From: Chitinophaga pinensis
Lineage (GTDB): Bacteria; Bacteroidota; Bacteroidia; Flavobacteriales_D; Crocinitomicaceae
Reading direction: 5' to 3'
NCBI GenBank assembly: GCA_943327315.2
Contig: CALPWQ020000006.1
Location: 1 to 45,711 of the forward strand
DNA: 45,711 bases
Position numbers and translations under genes: made by a program. This document shows positions 17,118 to 27,393 of the stretch, one piece after another (within the stretch, counting starts at the first letter, position 1; each line of letters starts with the position of its first letter). The notes under the pieces are model-generated. The model did no database searches. It had not been told where the DNA came from and saw nothing but the letters and a program-made list of their open reading frames with translations.

Positions 17118-20100
17118 TTATTGTACGCCAGCAAGATTGAAACGTAAACGAATACCGGTGCTCATATTCCCTGTTGGGAAGGCGGTAGCAATCTTCGGTG
17201 TGTTGATCACTTGGTCGTAGTACAACTGAACGGTTAAGTTCTGTGTAAGGTTGTAGTCTGCAGATGTCTTAATGGAAATGACACGCTGACCGGCAGTCGC
17301 TTGGTTTGTATTTTCTACGACTTTACGAATCACTGTCAAATTGTCTCTAAAGGAGAAGTCGAAGCGAATGTTTAAGTCGGCTGCAGGAATTTTCTCAAAC
17401 GGTAGTTTCACTTTGGCAAACTTATATCCTGCACCAATCACCCATTCATCACCAATCACCTCTGTCACCTGGTTGTTGTTCATTGAAAGGGTTGCAGAGC
17501 GGTCTTTTTTGTACTCGAATTTGGTAAGTAGTGATTGACCTTTGATGTTCCATGTCGCATCAAACCCAAAGAGCGGCGAGAAGCGCTGTGTCAAGGTTAG
17601 GTTTTGAATTTGTCGTCCAGCTAGGAAGTTGTTGTTGATGTCCAGTCCAGAAGCATTGCCACCAGCATCAAATTGAGCATTTAAGTTTGTCTGCAAACCG
17701 GTAACACTCACGGTGGAGCTGTAGGCGTGACGAATAACGAAGTTCTTCACGTATTTCTTTGCGAAATCGAATTTTGTCAAACCGTTGTAGTTAATGGACC
17801 AGTTTGGAAGTGGCATATTCTTTATTGGATTGATATTTTTCTCATTTACCGTGCGATCGGTATACGAAGTCAAGAAAGCTCCAATGATCACTTCCTGCTG
17901 AGTTCCGTTGTATCCGCTATAATATCCAGATGTCAAGGCAGATGAATTGGCGTTGTTTGCACCAAGTATCTGTGAAACCAATGGACGATTTGTCAACAGG
18001 TTATCAAACACGGAGGACGAATATTCCTTACCGATTAAAGCAAATGCGGAACCAATTCCGATGGTAGAATAGGTGAGTGTTCCGGTTTCAACGCGGCTTT
18101 GACCTTCGTACTGTTGGGTTGATTCATTCCAACGGAAAAACTCATTTGAATTGTTTCCAAAAGTACGGTTCAGTGAAAGCTCGATGGTCAGGTCCTTCAG
18201 TGGCTCAAGCGATGCGCGCATGGTTAAGTTCTTAGAATGCGTCATGGAGTATTGCTTGTTCAAATCTTGGTTTTGCACCAGCCAACCATTGTTCGCCGCA
18301 GTTTGAGCAATGTTATAGCCCGTTTCTCTTCCCCAAATATCGTAACGTTGTTGTCCGAACACAAATCCACCGAGCGGTGCGTTAAACGACGGGTTAAACC
18401 CAAGTATTCTAGTTTCTTGATTGTAGCCCGGAAGCAATGTTCCATCATTGAGTGCATACGTTGCGGAAACATTTCGAACAGTCATCAATGCGCGGGCAAA
18501 GAAACCAGCTACTGGATGAACCTTTCCACCGCGTTTTTTCTCTTGTTCTTTTCTTTTTTCTTCGCGTTCTTTCTTTCGTTTTGCTTTTGCTTTTTCCTTT
18601 TCGGTCATTTCTGACTCGTCTTTTTCGGGTTCTTGTTCAGCAGCTTTATCCGTTTGTCCTTTGGATCCCCCTTCAGCCCCTGTGTTTCTTCCACCAACAT
18701 CTTTTGATGTAGCAGTACCTCGGCCACCTTTGCCATCTTGAAGCACTTTTTTCAAGTAGGGAACTTTGTTGTAGAGGTTCATGAAATTCAACTGAGCCGT
18801 CATGTTGATACTTCGGTTGTTTTGGATCGTATTTCCAAAAGCACTTTGACCGAGTGGTGCCCGTTGCCAGTTGTAAGTACCTGAATATTTAAAGCTGGCA
18901 CTCATCCAATCGGTTGCAGGGAATTTATCCAGAGGAATGGTATAGTTGATGGAATAGTTGTGTGAGTAATCCATCGTTTTTCCTAAGGTGTTCATCTGGG
19001 AACGAATCGTATCTTGGAATGCTTGGTAAGCAAGAGGATCTGCCTTTCTGTCCACGCGACCATTGCCCTCCTCAAAAATAGCTCTGTTGGCTGCGTTGAA
19101 GGTAACCTTAAGGTTCTTAGTTACATCATACCCTAGTGTGTAGGTTCTGTTCCAATTGAAACGCTTTACATACACGGGTGCGAATTCGTAGTCGGGAACC
19201 ATGTTGTTCCTCACCTGACGCTCATTGTAGGTGCGTAAAAGGTCGTTGCTGAATGAAATGTTTTTTGGCGTGAGGTATAGATTAAAGTCTTTTACCAAGG
19301 AAAGCCATTTCGATTTTTGTACGAAAGGCAATTTTTTGAATGGCTCAAACGGTTTTGCGGTAAATGAATAGTTGTAGTTCAATCCCGTATTCCATGTTTT
19401 TGTGCGGTCGTAATTGGTGTTGAAATCGCGGTGCAAATTTTCTGAGAAGGCGTACGACGTTGACCAGTTGGAAATTCTCCAGAACTGTGCTTTCGCGCCC
19501 GCTTTCATTTCCTTGCGCACATTGGTGAAATTGTAGGATTTTCTTTCCGTGAAGTCTTGCCCTAGTTTAGCGCGTTCACGACGTTCAGCCAAATCGTAAG
19601 CGGAAAGTTTAACATCTGGGTTGAATGGGTCATATTCAGGATTGATCACTCCAACAGAATATCCATAGAAGAAAGGCAAAGACACACGTGCTTTTCGACC
19701 GAAGAACTGTCCCAATTGTACATTGGCATTCATGTCAACACCCATGCGCTCGTTACGTTGACGCTCTTGCACGCGGCTTTCGACACTACCCCAGTTGATC
19801 CCAGAATAATTCCCCGACATGGATACATTGGCAAAGTCCGCCATTTGAAGTTGCATTTGGGCCACAGCGGCTGAACCTCCTTCGCTGACAAAGTCCGTCA
19901 AGCGCAGCTCATTGATCCAAATGATTGCGCATTCGGCTTCGCCATTGTCTGTTGAAAATACGTTGGATGATTTTGATGGGTTTCGCACCCCCACCATGAT
20001 CGTCCGAATGCCTTGAAGGTTCGGACTACCTTTCACTTTTATTCGTTCACCCGTTGATCCTGAAATGAAGTCGGAATATTCGATGACATAAGAAACAGAA

Positions 20101-23100
20101 GTATTGCCAGCATCGATGAGGTTATTTCGTTTCTTTTTGAGGTTCAAGAGGTCATCGAAAACAATTTCAATATCGTTCAACGAAGGCCAAATGTCTTCAG
20201 GAAGTGTTGCTCCCCACTGTGTTTTGTAGAGTGGGATTTCGTATTCGTAATAATTGTCGCTGAAGTCAGTACCCAAACGCACGAAAACGGTCAAATCCTT
20301 ATCGTTCAGTGTCAAGGATGTTTTCACTTCTTCAGCATGCACAAACATTTTCATCTTCTTGTAGGTACGCACATCAAATTGCACATTGCGGTAAGCGGCG
20401 CGGGCATCTCCATCTTGAAGGTTACAGATGTCTAGTACAAGGGATTGTTCGTTGAGCTGACGTTGGTAAGTTTGAGAAGGGTCAATTTCGCGTTGAATTC
20501 CTGGAGGAATTTCATATTTAATTGGGCTGCGTTGATCGTTCTCTTCCACGTTCACAGCTCCGATGTTGAATGATGTAAGGTTCGGATCGACTTGAACACT
20601 CTCTCCTGGAGTAGTTAAGTCTTCTAAATATCTTCTCCATTCACCACGAATCAATTCAAGTCGTGCGAAGCGAATCACAACTTCTTCGTCGAAGTCTTTC
20701 AAGAACATGCGCATAAAACGAATCGAGCGGAAATCGGTGATTCCATTTACTTTGCGTTCGAAGTCGCGAATAGGAATTTTGAATTGGTACCAACGTTCTT
20801 CTTTCGTTCCATTTTGATAGACTTGAACATTCGTTATGTAATTTTTTCCAACAGCCATATCGTTTTGACGCATGCTGACACGGTATTGAAAATAGCTCTC
20901 TGATTCTGCGAGGTTGTTGTCTTGGTTGATGTCCTCCAAGTCGGGCATGTTGGTACCTTGCGTTGGATAGCCATCAACATTGGCAGTATCAGACATTTCG
21001 GTTGTAGGCGAATTGCCTTCCATACCGTTGTATTTTTTGTATCGTTTTAGGATGTTCAATGTGTCCGCATCGTAATTGTCGTCGCGGTAAAAATTATAAT
21101 CATCGCCCGACGGGTCATTGATCATGCGTGATTTCGTGGCAGGGTCTAAATTGGGATTGTTTTGTACCCAGGAAACATAATTTTGAAAAGCAATACGCTC
21201 CTGTGCATTGTTCCATCCATCCAATCCAATGTCTTGATTCAAACGGTTATTTGGATCGGTATCAAAAGCATTGACAACAACCTGCTGTGTTGATACGCGT
21301 GCCCAAGCAGTTGTATCGATGTTGTCGTTCACAGAAACCCCCGTCGGCGGCAAACCATTTTCAAAGCTTTTGCGTGAATCTGCTAGGACATCTTCTGAGA
21401 TGTTACCAAGGTTGAAGTAAAGGTCACCACCTGAATGATTTTGATCAGGATCAGCATCTTCATTGTACGGGTCGAGCACCCAGAATTGGATGAACTCTAC
21501 ATTGGTTAATTCGAAGTCATTTGTCGACAAGGAACGCATGATTCCACCCCAACGGTTTTCTGGGTTGGAGAAGGTACCGTCAGGTAAAATGGCATTGGTA
21601 GTATCGTAGTTGTACATCCCACGCTCTTTCGGGTAATAGGCAAGTTCAAGGATTGGGATGTTGGTAATTGAACCATACTGTTGTTGCAGGTTCGGGAAGA
21701 TGTCTTTTTGATTGACGAGGCGCATACGACTATCCGACAACATAGCAGGGTTGTCTTTAATGTGCTGTGGCGTCAATGAATTGTTTTGGTAGAACAATGG
21801 ATCGATGAGGTACCATGATGTATGCGCGCGCTTGTACCCTGCAGAAAGGTTTTTAGTTTGTCCTTCTGGGAATAGATCAGGTTGCCCTTGAGGTGTTGAG
21901 GCAAGTCTCCAAGCCGTTGATGAACGCAAGTCAATGGCACTTTGGGATCCCTCGAAATCATCAATGTAAGAAGTTCCATCTTTGTTGATGGCCCTTGGCT
22001 GACCAGGAATAAGGTGTGCAAACTCACCGGAAAAAGAAAGTGTAGATTTCTGCGTGGTTGAAATGACTGGCAGAAGGTCAATCATTTTGGTTAAAAATGG
22101 CAGTTCTGTTTTCACTGCCAAATCGATTCCGATGATGTTGTTTTTGAAAGGCTCACTTCCAATATCCACTTTTTGAGTTACCGGACGTTCCATCATCCGC
22201 ATCCAGGTCCCGCCAATGTTGAAATTTTCATTGAACCTGTAGTTGTAGTGCATCCCCATCATCGACCTGGCTTGGAAGCCAAAGACAGAATTGCTTTCAA
22301 TGGAAATTTTAATGGGGGTATTGGATTCAAGAATCCCACTGTTGAGGATTTTTACTCTTCCAAGGTTATAATCAACAGTATAATCAACACCTTCTGTCAA
22401 CTTGATTCCTCCGGCGGTAACTGTAACGGCACCTTGAGGAACATTCAATGTATTTAATGGAATATCCGAAGTCACCGAAGATTGATATTCACCTTTAAAG
22501 GTGAAACGGTTTTTACTCGGAATCTGCTGTGCGGCAGTTTTTGTAGAATCATAGAGTTCAGTGTAAGACACTTTATCTACAATGACTTGAGGAATGTTCG
22601 CGGCTTGAAGTTTTGTCTTTAACGTTGCTCCAAAAGGCTCAATGGTAGAGAAGTACACGCGACCATTCCGCGTATTGATTGTCCCGCCATTGTCAGCTTT
22701 GTTTCCAGAGAAGTTGATCGGCACATAATCGAATACCCCATCGGAGAAGGGTTGCTGGTTTTGGTTCAGCTTATCCATTTCCAAAAGTGTAACCAACTGC
22801 TTGTCATCGACTCCATCCAAGGGGAAGAAGGGCACGAGCAAGGAGGTTTCGGGGTTGTTGTAGAGGAGGTCGATTTTAAATCCTGTTTGATCTACTTGAT
22901 ATGCACCTATGGAGTAGACGTTCTTCATCATCAAGTCCCACACCTTATTGTTTGGATTCGTGATGGTAGGTTTTATCAATTTAAGAATAAGTGCCTGTTG
23001 TCCAGCTACACCATCGGTAGAGAATTCACCCACCTGATAGGTTTCCCCGCGGTACGTATATTCGTAGGCCACAGCCAAAACCTCGTCGTTGTTTAAGGGC

Positions 23101-24437
23101 AGGTTCAAGGAGACATAACCCAATAAGGCGTTGTAGGAGAATTCTTGTTCCGTCAGTTTTCGTGCATTTTCCACTTTTTCAAAGTGAACAGCTTGTTGGA
23201 AAGGCCCAGGGGATGTTACTTGGGAACTGAGTGCTGGAACCGCATTGGAGAAGCTGCGCACCAAGGGCTGATTCGCTGCCCACGCATAAAGTCCGTTCGC
23301 TTCATTGTCAGGAATGTCATTCGGTCCAAATCCACCAGGATTACCTTGGCAATTGCTTTGTTTTCCTTCCCCTAAATCTGCAAAGGCAACCACATTACGG
23401 GTGTTTTCAATGCTATTTGTGCGATTCGTCAACCACACCTCGATCCGGGTAATGGCCATGGTTGAATTGACAATCGGCAAGGTAGACATCGCTTCGTCGT
23501 AGTGGTCGTGGTGGAATAAGTTCACAAAGTAGTGACGATTGGCCTCGTAATTGTCGGCGCTTAGTTCAAACTTCTGAACTTGTGCTTTCCCTGTAATGTT
23601 GATCTCCTGACGTTTCCCTTTGGATGAAGCTGCAATCAAATCGATTGTTGATCGCCCAAATTTCAATTTTGTTTTTGCTCCAAAGAGTGTTTGAGAACCT
23701 TGAATCAATGAAGTAGGCAGCTGCATGGCCACATTTCCCAATTCAATTTTTTGCATGATTTGGTCTTCGTCTCCCGTATATTCTAACTTGGAGATATTGT
23801 CAAAATCGAATGCTGCTTGGGTGTTGTAACTTGTTCCAATCTTTAGTTTTGTTCCAATTTGACCCACTAAATTGAGCTGAATCTGTTGCTGGAAGTCGAA
23901 GCGCGTAATTTTACGCTGCTTCATGGGCAAGATGGGGTTGTCATAGCGTGATGAATTCACTCCAAAAGACAGTTCAACGCTCCCTTGCGGGCGAATGGTA
24001 ATTTGATCTGAACCGAAGAAATTTTCAAAGGCCTTGCTTCCAATTTTGATTGGAAACTCCATGGGCTGACTCTTTGCGGTTTGCTGGTCGATTTTATCCT
24101 TCCAGTTTTCACGAAGTGCTTTTTGACGCTCGTATTCTAGGTATTCCTCCAAGGTCATCATGGATGGATTCCTGTAATTCAAATCACTGCCAATCGTTTC
24201 CTTGAAGATGTATGTCCCCGTTATTGGGTCGTAAACAATGGTTTGTTTCACTGAACTCGGATCGCCAAGGTCAAAACTTTGCGGTGTAGTTTGGGTTGGA
24301 TCGATGTTGTTTTGAATAGGAAACGGCAGGGTATCCTGCGCAAACAGCTTACCCGAAAGCATAAATGCCGCAAAAACCACCAACGAAACCGATGTAGTTG
24401 TGCGGTATTTAACTAGTAAGTGAATCCTCTTTTTCAA
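17118..24437 (-). CDS. sprA: Cell-surface protein SprA (T9SS outer-membrane translocon, gliding-motility associated)
   Basis: 2439-aa signal-peptide beta-barrel protein: 'SQTLFGAKTKLKFGRSTIDLIAASSKGKRQEINI', 'GRVKILNSGILESNTPIKISIESNSVFGFQARSMMG', 'DGTSYIDDFEGSQSAIDLRS', 'MVGVRNP...CAIIWINELRLTDF'. Follows ruvA. Confidence 0.95.
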   Translation of the reverse strand: MKKRIHLLVKYRTTTSVSLVVFAAFMLSGKLFAQDTLPFPIQNNIDPTQTTPQSFDLGDPSSVKQTIVYDPITGTYIFKETIGSDLNYRNPSMMTLEEYLEYERQKALRENWKDKIDQQTAKSQPMEFPIKIGSKAFENFFGSDQITIRPQGSVELSFGVNSSRYDNPILPMKQRKITRFDFQQQIQLNLVGQIGTKLKIGTSYNTQAAFDFDNISKLEYTGDEDQIMQKIELGNVAMQLPTSLIQGSQTLFGAKTKLKFGRSTIDLIAASSKGKRQEINITGKAQVQKFELSADNYEANRHYFVNLFHHDHYDEAMSTLPIVNSTMAITRIEVWLTNRTNSIENTRNVVAFADLGEGKQSNCQGNPGGFGPNDIPDNEANGLYAWAANQPLVRSFSNAVPALSSQVTSPGPFQQAVHFEKVENARKLTEQEFSYNALLGYVSLNLPLNNDEVLAVAYEYTYRGETYQVGEFSTDGVAGQQALILKLIKPTITNPNNKVWDLMMKNVYSIGAYQVDQTGFKIDLLYNNPETSLLVPFFPLDGVDDKQLVTLLEMDKLNQNQQPFSDGVFDYVPINFSGNKADNGGTINTRNGRVYFSTIEPFGATLKTKLQAANIPQVIVDKVSYTELYDSTKTAAQQIPSKNRFTFKGEYQSSVTSDIPLNTLNVPQGAVTVTAGGIKLTEGVDYTVDYNLGRVKILNSGILESNTPIKISIESNSVFGFQARSMMGMHYNYRFNENFNIGGTWMRMMERPVTQKVDIGSEPFKNNIIGIDLAVKTELPFLTKMIDLLPVISTTQKSTLSFSGEFAHLIPGQPRAINKDGTSYIDDFEGSQSAIDLRSSTAWRLASTPQGQPDLFPEGQTKNLSAGYKRAHTSWYLIDPLFYQNNSLTPQHIKDNPAMLSDSRMRLVNQKDIFPNLQQQYGSITNIPILELAYYPKERGMYNYDTTNAILPDGTFSNPENRWGGIMRSLSTNDFELTNVEFIQFWVLDPYNEDADPDQNHSGGDLYFNLGNISEDVLADSRKSFENGLPPTGVSVNDNIDTTAWARVSTQQVVVNAFDTDPNNRLNQDIGLDGWNNAQERIAFQNYVSWVQNNPNLDPATKSRMINDPSGDDYNFYRDDNYDADTLNILKRYKKYNGMEGNSPTTEMSDTANVDGYPTQGTNMPDLEDINQDNNLAESESYFQYRVSMRQNDMAVGKNYITNVQVYQNGTKEERWYQFKIPIRDFERKVNGITDFRSIRFMRMFLKDFDEEVVIRFARLELIRGEWRRYLEDLTTPGESVQVDPNLTSFNIGAVNVEENDQRSPIKYEIPPGIQREIDPSQTYQRQLNEQSLVLDICNLQDGDARAAYRNVQFDVRTYKKMKMFVHAEEVKTSLTLNDKDLTVFVRLGTDFSDNYYEYEIPLYKTQWGATLPEDIWPSLNDIEIVFDDLLNLKKKRNNLIDAGNTSVSYVIEYSDFISGSTGERIKVKGSPNLQGIRTIMVGVRNPSKSSNVFSTDNGEAECAIIWINELRLTDFVSEGGSAAVAQMQLQMADFANVSMSGNYSGINWGSVESRVQERQRNERMGVDMNANVQLGQFFGRKARVSLPFFYGYSVGVINPEYDPFNPDVKLSAYDLAERRERAKLGQDFTERKSYNFTNVRKEMKAGAKAQFWRISNWSTSYAFSENLHRDFNTNYDRTKTWNTGLNYNYSFTAKPFEPFKKLPFVQKSKWLSLVKDFNLYLTPKNISFSNDLLRTYNERQVRNNMVPDYEFAPVYVKRFNWNRTYTLGYDVTKNLKVTFNAANRAIFEEGNGRVDRKADPLAYQAFQDTIRSQMNTLGKTMDYSHNYSINYTIPLDKFPATDWMSASFKYSGTYNWQRAPLGQSAFGNTIQNNRSINMTAQLNFMNLYNKVPYLKKVLQDGKGGRGTATSKDVGGRNTGAEGGSKGQTDKAAEQEPEKDESEMTEKEKAKAKRKKEREEKRKEQEKKRGGKVHPVAGFFARALMTVRNVSATYALNDGTLLPGYNQETRILGFNPSFNAPLGGFVFGQQRYDIWGRETGYNIAQTAANNGWLVQNQDLNKQYSMTHSKNLTMRASLEPLKDLTIELSLNRTFGNNSNEFFRWNESTQQYEGQSRVETGTLTYSTIGIGSAFALIGKEYSSSVFDNLLTNRPLVSQILGANNANSSALTSGYYSGYNGTQQEVIIGAFLTSYTDRTVNEKNINPIKNMPLPNWSINYNGLTKFDFAKKYVKNFVIRHAYSSTVSVTGLQTNLNAQFDAGGNASGLDINNNFLAGRQIQNLTLTQRFSPLFGFDATWNIKGQSLLTKFEYKKDRSATLSMNNNQVTEVIGDEWVIGAGYKFAKVKLPFEKIPAADLNIRFDFSFRDNLTVIRKVVENTNQATAGQRVISIKTSADYNLTQNLTVQLYYDQVINTPKIATAFPTGNMSTGIRLRFNLAGVQ

Positions 24438-24438
24438 C

Positions 24439-25014
24439 TTATAATAATTTCAGTGCTTCTTTGATTAATTGTTCCACAGACTCTGCTCCAGTCGAAAGTT
24501 TATCGAGTACCTTGTCTGCTGCTTTTTTGTCAAAACCCAAAGAAACAAGCGCAGTTAACGCGTCAAATCGGTTTGTATTGCTTTGACTAAACATATTTTC
24601 AGTCGAAAATGTCATTTTTAACATTTTATCCTTGAGGTCAATAATCACCCGTTGGGCTGTTTTTGCTCCAATACCTTTGATTCCTTGAATTGTGCGCACA
24701 TCTTCGGATTGTATGGCATGTGCGATCTCATCGGGCACCATTGACGAAAGCATAATCATTGCAGTGTTCGGACCAATTCCTGAAACCGAAATGAGGTGGT
24801 TGAACATCTCACGTTCTTCTTTTGAAGAAAAACCATACAATATGTGGGCATCTTCACGAACGATGAGCTTTGTAAAAACACGAACGGCCTCATCGGTACC
24901 TAAGTTTGTAAAAGTATTTAGCGAGATTTTTACTTCATACCCAATCCCTCCACAGTCGATCACGAGATCGGTAGGGTTTTTTTCAATGAGACGGCCACTT
25001 ATCTGTCCAATCAT
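24439..25014 (-). CDS. ruvA: Holliday junction branch migration protein RuvA
   Basis: MIGQISGRLIEKNPTDLVIDCGGIGYEVKISLNTF...LISVSGIGPNTAMIMLSS...IKGIGAKTAQRVIIDLKDK. Confidence 0.97.
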   Translation of the reverse strand: MIGQISGRLIEKNPTDLVIDCGGIGYEVKISLNTFTNLGTDEAVRVFTKLIVREDAHILYGFSSKEEREMFNHLISVSGIGPNTAMIMLSSMVPDEIAHAIQSEDVRTIQGIKGIGAKTAQRVIIDLKDKMLKMTFSTENMFSQSNTNRFDALTALVSLGFDKKAADKVLDKLSTGAESVEQLIKEALKLL

Positions 25015-25016
25015 AG

Positions 25017-27281
25017 TTATTTATTTTGAGCGTCAACAACAGCAACCTTCACCATATTGATGATTTCGCGGACACTTGAACCCAGTTGAAGGATGTGCAC
25101 TGATTTTTTCAAGCCAACAAGCACCGGCCCAATGGCATCTCCTTCTATCATTTCTTGCAAGACCTTGTAGGTAATGTTTCCGGATGAAAGATTTGGGAAG
25201 ATCAAGGTATTCACCTGCTTATTTGCCAAGTGCGAGAAGGCAAATTTCTCCATCAATAGGTCATTGTTCAAGGCGAAATTCGCTTGAATTTCACCGTCAA
25301 CAACTAAGCTTGGGTATTTTTCGTGCAAGATCTCTACTGCCTTTGACATTTTTTCCGCATCTGGACCGATGGATGAACCAAAGTTGCTATAGCTCAAAAG
25401 GGCAATACGTGGAGTCACTTTAAACTTGCGAATCGTCTTCGCTACATTGGCTGTAATCTCTGCGATTTGTTCTGCGGTTGGATTCAAGTTAATTGTGGTA
25501 TCCGCCAAGAATAAGGGACCACGCTTCGTGTTCAGTATGTACAATCCGGCAACAGTATTTACATCCTTTTCAAGACCAATGGTTTGAAGTACTGGTCGAA
25601 CGCTGTTTCTGTAGCTGCGTGTCAAACCTGAAATCATGGCATCTGCATCGCCCATTTCGACCATCATTGCCCCGAAGTGGTTGCGCTCACGCATGATTTG
25701 CACTGATTCAAATTCTGTGAATCCTTTGCGTTTGCGCTTTTCAAAGAAAGCATGTCCATAAGCCGTGCGACGTTCATCTTCCTCTTCTGATTTCGGATCG
25801 ATGATCATGACATCTGGCATTTCAATCGCATATTCTTCGATGAGCGCTTCAATTTTACTGCGTTTTCCAAGCAATATCGGAAAGGCAATCCCTTCTTCCA
25901 TAGCCGTTTGTGCCGCTTTAAGTATTTTTATATTGTCTGCTTCAGCAAACACAACCCGCTTGGGATTCTCTTGCGCTTTGGATGTGATGTTGCGAACAAG
26001 TTTGTTGTCAAGGCCTAAGCGGTTTTTGAGCTGCATTTCATACGCATCCCAATCGGCGATAGGATTTCTTGCAACTCCTGAGTCCATGGCCGCTTTAGCC
26101 ACAGCTGGTGCTACGTAGTAAATCAGTCGTGGATCTAATGGTTTAGGGATGATTTGCTCGCGACCGAACATGATGTTCTTTTCGCCATACGCTTCGATCA
26201 CCTCTTCTGGAATGGTTTCCTTTGCAAGTGAGGCAATGGCTTTTACCGCTGCCAATTTCATTTCTTCGTTGATGGTTGTTGCACGAACATCGAGTGCGCC
26301 GCGGAAAATGAAGGGGAACCCGAGCACGTTATTTACTTGGTTCGGATGATCTGAACGCCCAGTGGCCATGATGATGTCTTTGCGAACAGATGTCGCGTCT
26401 TTGTAGGAGATTTCAGGTTCAGGATTCGCCAATGCAAACACTATTGGGTCTTTTGCCATCACCTTGATCATGTCTTTATTCACTAGACCACCGCGAGAAA
26501 GCCCAAGGAATACATCGGCTTTGTTAAATGCCGAAATGAGGTCAATTGATTTTTTGTGAGAAGAGAAAAGAACTTTCGTTTGATCGAGGTCCGTTCGTTC
26601 TTGACAAATTAAACCTTTGGAGTCAAACATAAAGATATTCTCGAGTTTTGCTCCAAGGGAATGGTAAAGCTTCGCACACGAAAGTGCCGATGCGCCTGCA
26701 CCAGACACCACGATTTTAACGTTTTCAATTTTCTTCTTTGCCAATTCAAGGGCATTGAGAAGGGCGGCAGATGAAATAATGGCTGTTCCATGCTGGTCAT
26801 CGTGCATGACTGGAATGTCGAGTTCTTCCTTGAGGCGTCGTTCAATTTCAAACGCTTCGGGCGCTTTGATGTCTTCCAGATTGATTCCACCAAAAGTCGG
26901 TGCAATGGCTTTAACTGTTTGAATGAATAACTCAGGATCACTGGCATCTACTTCGATATCGAACACATCGATGTCGGCAAAAATCTTGAATAACAAGCCT
27001 TTTCCTTCCATCACGGGTTTTGACGCTTCAGGGCCGATATTGCCCAATCCAAGAACGGCTGTTCCGTTTGATATCACGGCTACGAGGTTTCCCTTGCTCG
27101 TGTATTTATAAACATCGTCCTTGTTCTCAGCAATTTTTAGGCATGGCTCAGCAACACCTGGAGAATAGGCCAGTGATAGGTCTCGTTGAGAAGAATATGG
27201 TTTTGTAGGAACTACTTCTATCTTTCCCGGTTTGCCCGATGAATGATAGTCTAGAGCTTCCTGTTTTCGTATTTTCGACAT
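25017..27281 (-). CDS. maeB: NADP-dependent malic enzyme with C-terminal phosphotransacetylase-like domain
   Basis: 'SLAYSPGVAEPCLKI', 'VMHDDQHGTAIISSAALLNALEL', plus PTA-like 'NPKRVVFAEADNIKILKAAQ...'. Confidence 0.96.
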   Translation of the reverse strand: MSKIRKQEALDYHSSGKPGKIEVVPTKPYSSQRDLSLAYSPGVAEPCLKIAENKDDVYKYTSKGNLVAVISNGTAVLGLGNIGPEASKPVMEGKGLLFKIFADIDVFDIEVDASDPELFIQTVKAIAPTFGGINLEDIKAPEAFEIERRLKEELDIPVMHDDQHGTAIISSAALLNALELAKKKIENVKIVVSGAGASALSCAKLYHSLGAKLENIFMFDSKGLICQERTDLDQTKVLFSSHKKSIDLISAFNKADVFLGLSRGGLVNKDMIKVMAKDPIVFALANPEPEISYKDATSVRKDIIMATGRSDHPNQVNNVLGFPFIFRGALDVRATTINEEMKLAAVKAIASLAKETIPEEVIEAYGEKNIMFGREQIIPKPLDPRLIYYVAPAVAKAAMDSGVARNPIADWDAYEMQLKNRLGLDNKLVRNITSKAQENPKRVVFAEADNIKILKAAQTAMEEGIAFPILLGKRSKIEALIEEYAIEMPDVMIIDPKSEEEDERRTAYGHAFFEKRKRKGFTEFESVQIMRERNHFGAMMVEMGDADAMISGLTRSYRNSVRPVLQTIGLEKDVNTVAGLYILNTKRGPLFLADTTINLNPTAEQIAEITANVAKTIRKFKVTPRIALLSYSNFGSSIGPDAEKMSKAVEILHEKYPSLVVDGEIQANFALNNDLLMEKFAFSHLANKQVNTLIFPNLSSGNITYKVLQEMIEGDAIGPVLVGLKKSVHILQLGSSVREIINMVKVAVVDAQNK

Positions 27282-27346
27282 GCATGTTTCTTAGGGGGGT
27301 AAAGATAAGAAAATGCTTCGAAATAAGGCAACGAACTACCGGGCAT

Positions 27347-27374
27347 AAAAAAACCCGGACCTGAGCCCGGGTTT
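27347..27374 (-). terminator. Rho-independent terminator of the T9SS thioredoxin-like gene
   Basis: Minus strand AAACCCGG-GCTCAGGT-CCGGGTTT followed by a T run (plus-strand A run 27347-27353), 20 nt after the stop. Confidence 0.85.
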
Positions 27375-27393
27375 CTCGAAATATTGATTTCAA

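Noticed and set aside
18237-18614. 125-aa plus-strand ORF ending in a Phe-rich tail
   Set aside because: Antisense of the K/E-rich insert in sprA; composition explained by that strand.
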